Shown here in pieces: positions 60,175 through 64,000 of a stretch of DNA of 64,000 nt. This DNA is from Shewanella amazonensis SB2B (GTDB lineage Bacteria > Pseudomonadota > Gammaproteobacteria > Enterobacterales > Shewanellaceae), in assembly GCF_000015245.1 (NCBI RefSeq), contig NC_008700.1, forward strand, positions 1,060,001 through 1,124,000, read 5' to 3'. A model generated the notes under the pieces. That model was not told where the DNA came from and did not search any database. It was given only the letters and a program-made list of their open reading frames with translations. Each line of letters begins with the position of its first letter. The first letter of the stretch is position 1. Position numbers and translations under genes: made by a program.

Positions 60175-61115
60175 TGACTGGACAGATGAACATTCTGCTC
60201 GCCAATCCACGCGGCTTTTGTGCCGGCGTAGATCGCGCTATCAGCATCGTTGAGCGTGCTCTTGAGCTGTTCTCGCCACCTATATATGTGCGTCACGAAG
60301 TGGTGCATAACCGTTATGTGGTGCAAAACCTCAAAGATCGTGGTGCTATCTTTGTTGAAGAGTTGGATCAGGTGCCGGACAACAGCATAGTGATCTTCTC
60401 TGCCCACGGGGTGTCGCAGGCGGTGCGGGCCGAGGCCAAAAAGCGTGGTCTGAAGGTATTCGATGCCACCTGCCCATTGGTGACCAAGGTGCACCTGCAG
60501 GTAACCCGGGCCAGCCGCAAAGGGGTTGAATGCATCCTGATTGGCCATGAGGGTCATCCGGAAGTTGAAGGTACTATGGGCCAGTACGATAACCCTGAGG
60601 GTGGCGTTTATCTGATTGAGTCGGTGGAAGATGTCGAAGCGCTTCAGGTGAAAGACCCGGAAAACCTGTGCTTCGTCACTCAAACTACATTGTCGGTTGA
60701 CGATACGCTGGACATCATCGCGGCGCTGCAGGCGAAGTTTCCGTCCATTGAGGGGCCACGCAAGGACGATATTTGTTACGCCACTCAAAATCGCCAGGAT
60801 GCGGTGCGCAGTCTGGCGACTCAGGCCAAGCTCTTTATCGTGGTGGGTTCGAAAAACAGCTCCAACTCCAACCGTTTGCGTGAGCTTGCCGAAAAGTCGG
60901 GTGCACAGGCGTACTTGGTCGACAGTGCCGCCGATGTAAAGGCTGAGTGGTTTGCCAATGTAGATAAAGTGGCTGTCACAGCCGGAGCATCAGCACCGGA
61001 AGTACTGGTAAAGCAGGTTATCGATGCAATTACCCATCTCGCGCCCAGTGTGGTAACCGAGGTAGAGGGTCGTAAGGAAGACGTAGTTTTCGCCGTTCCG
61101 GTTGAACTCAGGTGA
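60174..61115 (+). CDS. ispH: 4-hydroxy-3-methylbut-2-enyl diphosphate reductase IspH
   Basis: A 313-residue iron-sulfur enzyme (E. coli 316), last step of the MEP isoprenoid pathway, yielding IPP and DMAPP. The three cluster-binding cysteines are seen in NPRGFCAGVDRAI, FDATCPLVTKVH and DDICYATQNRQDA. ATG 60174 has GGAGGAG before it and overlaps the fkpB stop (TGATG); ATG 60186 is an in-frame alternative. It is the last gene of the operon. Confidence 0.96.
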   Translation: MTGQMNILLANPRGFCAGVDRAISIVERALELFSPPIYVRHEVVHNRYVVQNLKDRGAIFVEELDQVPDNSIVIFSAHGVSQAVRAEAKKRGLKVFDATCPLVTKVHLQVTRASRKGVECILIGHEGHPEVEGTMGQYDNPEGGVYLIESVEDVEALQVKDPENLCFVTQTTLSVDDTLDIIAALQAKFPSIEGPRKDDICYATQNRQDAVRSLATQAKLFIVVGSKNSSNSNRLRELAEKSGAQAYLVDSAADVKAEWFANVDKVAVTAGASAPEVLVKQVIDAITHLAPSVVTEVEGRKEDVVFAVPVELR

Positions 61116-61135
61116 TTGTTTGCTAAGTTAATGTT

Positions 61136-61161
61136 AAAAAGAGGCCTAAGCCTCTTTTTTT
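61136..61161 (+). terminator. Terminator of ileS-ispH
   Basis: AGAGGC-CTAA-GCCTCT with a T-run of seven. Confidence 0.85.
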
Positions 61162-61343
61162 ATTGCCGGAAAGTTCTAGGTATAATGTTGTAGCTTTTTA
61201 GATGCTATTGTTACTGGCAGCAAACAATCGACTCAACTATGATTAACCAGTATAGTAAACTTTTGGCTTAAAGCTAAGATTTTAAAGGGTTAATTTTAGG
61301 TTTGAAAGTCAATAAAATGTCGAATTTTGGAGATTTGACACCA

Positions 61344-61862
61344 ATGAAAAAGTATGGGAAAGGATTTTCCTTAATCGAAGTGATGGTCGCACTGATAATA
61401 CTGGTGATCGGCCTTATTGGCATTTTCAATCTGCATATCGTCTCGAAGCGAGGGAGTTTCGAGTCATTTCAGCAGACCCAGGCTTCATACTACGCCAACG
61501 ATATCATCAATCGAATGAAGCTGAACCCGACCCAAATAGCTAACTATGCAGGAACCTATAGCGGAACGCCAAGTTCCGTTAGTAAACAGTGTCAAGGTGC
61601 TTCCATTTGCTCATCTTCGGAGATGGTTGCCTGGGACTTGTATGAATGGCAAACACAATTCAATGGCGCTGCAGAGATAGTTGGAACTCAGAATGTGGGT
61701 GGGCTGGATACACCTTCGGCGTGTATTCTGGTAAATGGGAATAACGTTTTGGTTACTATGGCGTGGAAAGGAATTCGAGAAACATCAATTGATTCAAATG
61801 CTTCTGATTGTGGTTCAACAACCGCTAATCGACGACTCTATTCAGTCCAAACGGTGATTTGA
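61344..61862 (+). CDS. pilV: Type IV pilus minor pilin PilV
   Basis: A 172-residue protein with a short charged leader and a class III prepilin site (KKYGKG, then FSLIEVMVALIILVIGLIGI), cleaved after Gly and processed by PilD. The C-terminal half has paired Cys residues. PilV helps prime pilus assembly and promote PilY1 delivery. ATG 61344 gives the normal short leader; ATG 61317 and TTG 61302 are in-frame alternatives. It heads pilV-pilW-pilX-pilY1. The region is visibly AT-richer than the preceding 60 kb. Confidence 0.85.
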   Translation: MKKYGKGFSLIEVMVALIILVIGLIGIFNLHIVSKRGSFESFQQTQASYYANDIINRMKLNPTQIANYAGTYSGTPSSVSKQCQGASICSSSEMVAWDLYEWQTQFNGAAEIVGTQNVGGLDTPSACILVNGNNVLVTMAWKGIRETSIDSNASDCGSTTANRRLYSVQTVI

Positions 61863-61882
61863 TCGGAATGAAGGTTCTAATT

Positions 61883-62842
61883 ATGCGCAGTCAGTCAGGG
61901 ATGTCTCTCGTTGAGTTGATGGTAGCACTGGTGATTAGCTTGTTTTTGTCTGCTGGCATTTTCACTATGTTCAGCATGTCAGCTTCGAATGTGACAACCA
62001 CAAGTCAGTTTAATCAATTGCAAGAAAACGGTCGCATCGCCTTGGCGATTATGGAGAGGGACCTTAGTCAGTTGGCTTTTATGGGTGATATGACCGGAAC
62101 GGATTTTATTGTAGGAAGTAACACAACCATATCATCTGCCGCAGTGCCCAATGATTGTGTCGGTGGTGGAGTTAATAACGCCACGCTTCCCAATGGAACC
62201 ACATCACATTTTAGGCGGATTTGGGGCTACGAAGCCGGTGTAAGTGGCGATGTTTTTGCGTGCCTTTCTGGGGTAAAAGCAAAAACGGATGTACTGCAGA
62301 TCAAGCGTTTGGTTGGGCCTAACACGCTAACGCCCAATGTTGCATCTAGTCACTATGTTGCAACCACATCAAGCGAAGCTATTTTTTTTACGGGTAACCA
62401 GCCTACTCCAACACTGACTAACAGTCGATTTTGGGAGTATCAGCACCATATCTATTATGTAAAAGATGATGGCGCTGTTCCCGTTTTAAGGAGAAGAACG
62501 CTTACTGTTGCAAATGGAATGAACAACGAAGAGCAGCTCGTAGAAGGTATTGAGAATCTACGAGTTTTATATGGTGTTGATGATGATGGTGATGACATCC
62601 CTAATCGATATGTTCCAGTGGGTAGTGTCGATACTGTCATGTGGGATAACCAATCATTTCAGCGGATTGTGGCACTAAAACTGTTTTTGCTTGTCCGTGC
62701 GGTTGAGAAAGACGCTAGCTATAAAAATGAGACCCAGTATCAGTTGGGTGATAAAACTATTGCAGCACCACAAGACAACTATAGACGTAAGGTCATGTCA
62801 ACCACAGTGATGCTTGAAAATCCTGTGTTGATTAGGAGTTAA
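61883..62842 (+). CDS. pilW: Type IV pilus minor pilin PilW
   Basis: A 319-residue minor pilin-like protein. The class III leader RSQSG precedes MSLVELMVALVISLFLSAGI, with Glu at mature position 5. An acidic DDDGDDIPNRY stretch occurs near residue 235. ATG 61883 has GAAGG 8 bases before it; the frame is open upstream to 61859, overlapping pilV by 4 bases. Together with PilV and PilX it forms the tip-priming complex. Confidence 0.85.
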   Translation: MRSQSGMSLVELMVALVISLFLSAGIFTMFSMSASNVTTTSQFNQLQENGRIALAIMERDLSQLAFMGDMTGTDFIVGSNTTISSAAVPNDCVGGGVNNATLPNGTTSHFRRIWGYEAGVSGDVFACLSGVKAKTDVLQIKRLVGPNTLTPNVASSHYVATTSSEAIFFTGNQPTPTLTNSRFWEYQHHIYYVKDDGAVPVLRRRTLTVANGMNNEEQLVEGIENLRVLYGVDDDGDDIPNRYVPVGSVDTVMWDNQSFQRIVALKLFLLVRAVEKDASYKNETQYQLGDKTIAAPQDNYRRKVMSTTVMLENPVLIRS

Positions 62843-62848
62843 ACGAGT

Positions 62849-63325
62849 ATGCAGATGAATAAGCAAAAAGGAATAGTGCTATTTTTTGCTTTAATCGTTT
62901 TGATCATTATGACGGTTATTGGCGTCGCATTAGCTGTAAATTCTACTCAGTCTCTGAGAATGGCAGGGGCTGGTGCCGAGCGCATAGAGGCCAAAGCGTT
63001 AGCGGATGGTGGGGTTGCTGCTGTACTTCTAAATAAAACTCCAGCCTTTTTGGCCACGATGACAGCAATTGATAGTGCAAACTCGTATTCAGGTGGGGCA
63101 CAAGTGCTAACACCACTACCTTTGGTGGATGACGGCACCGGCAACTTGGTGGTTCAACCTAAAAATGTGTCGTGCCAAAGAAGTGCAGCAGCCAGTGGCA
63201 CTGACTTGTTTAAATGCCGCCGCATTGAAATCTCGAGCCAGGTGAATTTTGGCCGAGATAATTTAGGCCAGGTTATCGTTGTAACAGGTATTGAGCAGGA
63301 AGTGCTCAGCGGGAGCGGATCATGA
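62849..63325 (+). CDS. pilX: Type IV pilus assembly protein PilX
   Basis: A 158-residue protein with the PilX N-terminal domain (NKQKGIVLFFALIVLIIMTV, a prepilin-like helix after a short basic leader), followed by GAGAERIEAKALADGG, typical of PilX. Two Cys occur in the C-terminal third. It overlaps pilY1 by 4 bases (ATGA) and follows pilW by 6 bases. Confidence 0.85.
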   Translation: MQMNKQKGIVLFFALIVLIIMTVIGVALAVNSTQSLRMAGAGAERIEAKALADGGVAAVLLNKTPAFLATMTAIDSANSYSGGAQVLTPLPLVDDGTGNLVVQPKNVSCQRSAAASGTDLFKCRRIEISSQVNFGRDNLGQVIVVTGIEQEVLSGSGS

Positions 63326-64000
63326 AGTTTAATCAAATTCTATTTGCTGGCCTAGTTACAGCATCGGTTTTGCCAGCGCAATCTTTTGCGGATGATACAG
63401 ATCTCTATCTCAATCCTGCAGCAAACAATGTGCGTCCCCAAGTGCTTATTATTTTTGATAACTCCGGCAGTATGGATACCATAGTCGATGGTGTTGCGGG
63501 TGGTTACGACCCTAATTATACACAAGAAGATGGAACTCTTGGTTACCCTGCCGTAGGAAGTTCAAATTCTTATCAGGGTAGAATGATTTATTTTACCGTT
63601 GGAACCGGTATGGATGAATCTTCATTACCCGTGCCCGACAGTCCTTCAGAGTCTAGGCGTTTTAATGATTTTTTGAATGGCTGTAAAGCTGCGAGGGATG
63701 CGCTGAATCAGTATGGTCGTTTCACCGGTTACATCAGAGAGTTTATTACGAAAGGCAAGGGTAATGGAACTTGGCAACCTATTAAGGAAAATAGCGGTGC
63801 AGAACGAAATAATCCAATTGATTGCTGGGAAGATATAGAATCAGAATACAATAGTAATAATGATGATGGAAGCGATTATAAAACTGGCTATCCGGTCGGA
63901 TTCCCCCGTGACGGAGATGTGAATAATCCATGGGGTAGTGATCTGGATAGTGCGAAAAATCTAAACTGGAATAATGGTGAGTTAGTAACGCTTTATACCG
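63322..64000 (+). CDS. pilY1: Type IV pilus tip adhesin PilY1, N-terminal part (cut by window end)
   Basis: 226 codons are visible, with no stop before the window edge. A signal peptide (about 1-24, ending QSFA) is followed by DDTDLYLNPAANNVRPQVLIIFDNSGSM. This contains the DxSxS metal-ion site of a von Willebrand factor A domain, as in PilY1. PilY1 sits at the pilus tip and acts in adhesion, surface sensing and retraction control. The segment is Asn/Asp-rich and AT-rich. It is coupled to pilX by ATGA. Confidence 0.85.
   Translation, partial: MKFNQILFAGLVTASVLPAQSFADDTDLYLNPAANNVRPQVLIIFDNSGSMDTIVDGVAGGYDPNYTQEDGTLGYPAVGSSNSYQGRMIYFTVGTGMDESSLPVPDSPSESRRFNDFLNGCKAARDALNQYGRFTGYIREFITKGKGNGTWQPIKENSGAERNNPIDCWEDIESEYNSNNDDGSDYKTGYPVGFPRDGDVNNPWGSDLDSAKNLNWNNGELVTLYT

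Overview
The window reads as a contiguous piece of a Shewanella-type gammaproteobacterial chromosome. Three things support this: the gene order is largely shared with enterics (rpoE-rseABC-lepA-lepB-rnc-era-recO-pdxJ-acpS; ffh-rpsP-rimM-trmD-rplS; thrLABC; murJ-ribF-ileS-lspA-fkpB-ispH), the protein sequences look like those of marine Alteromonadales, and there are typical extras (phosphoketolase, DUF3545 protein, type IV pilus minor pilin cluster after ispH). Coding density is very high, and no rRNA, tRNA or CRISPR array was seen. The genus assignment is an inference from protein resemblance, not a database result.

Layout. 1-1620: end of nhaA, a small exported Rap1a-like protein, and the activator gene nhaR. 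1717-3956: sdhE-ygfX facing nadB. 4053-6798: sigma-E promoter and rpoE-rseA-rseB-rseC. 6895-14077: lepA, lepB-rnc-era-recO, pdxJ-acpS and an Mpo1-like membrane protein. 14108-16280 (minus): CNNM/CorC-type membrane protein and ypjD. 16533-20015: ffh and the rpsP-rimM-trmD-rplS operon. 20314-28262: an aromatic amino acid block (aroF-tyrA and an attenuator-controlled pheA) enclosing the nitrosative-stress pair hcp-hcr. 28371-31782: raiA, cytochromes b and c', trpR and slyD. 32203-37070: thr leader and thrABC. 37208-41246: hybrid histidine kinase, response regulator, hemerythrin protein and a DUF3545 protein. 41444-50710: pgi, tal, an OmpA-like porin, phosphoketolase, an alanine/sodium symporter and yaaA. 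50770-51375: a solo IS200-type insertion sequence. 51402-53558: M28 peptidase, HlyU-like regulator, rpsT. 53812-61115: murJ, ribF, ileS-lspA-fkpB-ispH. 61344-64000: AT-richer pilV-pilW-pilX-pilY1, running off the window.

How the genes work together. The window is dominated by envelope-stress control, translation and protein-targeting machinery, and amino acid synthesis under attenuation. Two complete leader-peptide attenuators can be read directly: a Phe-rich one before pheA and a Thr/Ile-rich one before thrA. Sites that look like NsrR, FNR/EtrA and CRP targets sit before hcp, the hemerythrin gene and the phosphoketolase/symporter pair. These suggest control by nitric oxide, oxygen and carbon state.

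Most unusual items. PheA carries an extra C-terminal domain that resembles a type I-beta DAHP synthase but has lost key active-site residues. A two-protein phosphorelay ends in a response regulator with no DNA-binding domain and lies next to an oxygen/NO-type hemerythrin protein. No wholly new multi-gene defence or mobile system was found; most of the window is conserved core genome.
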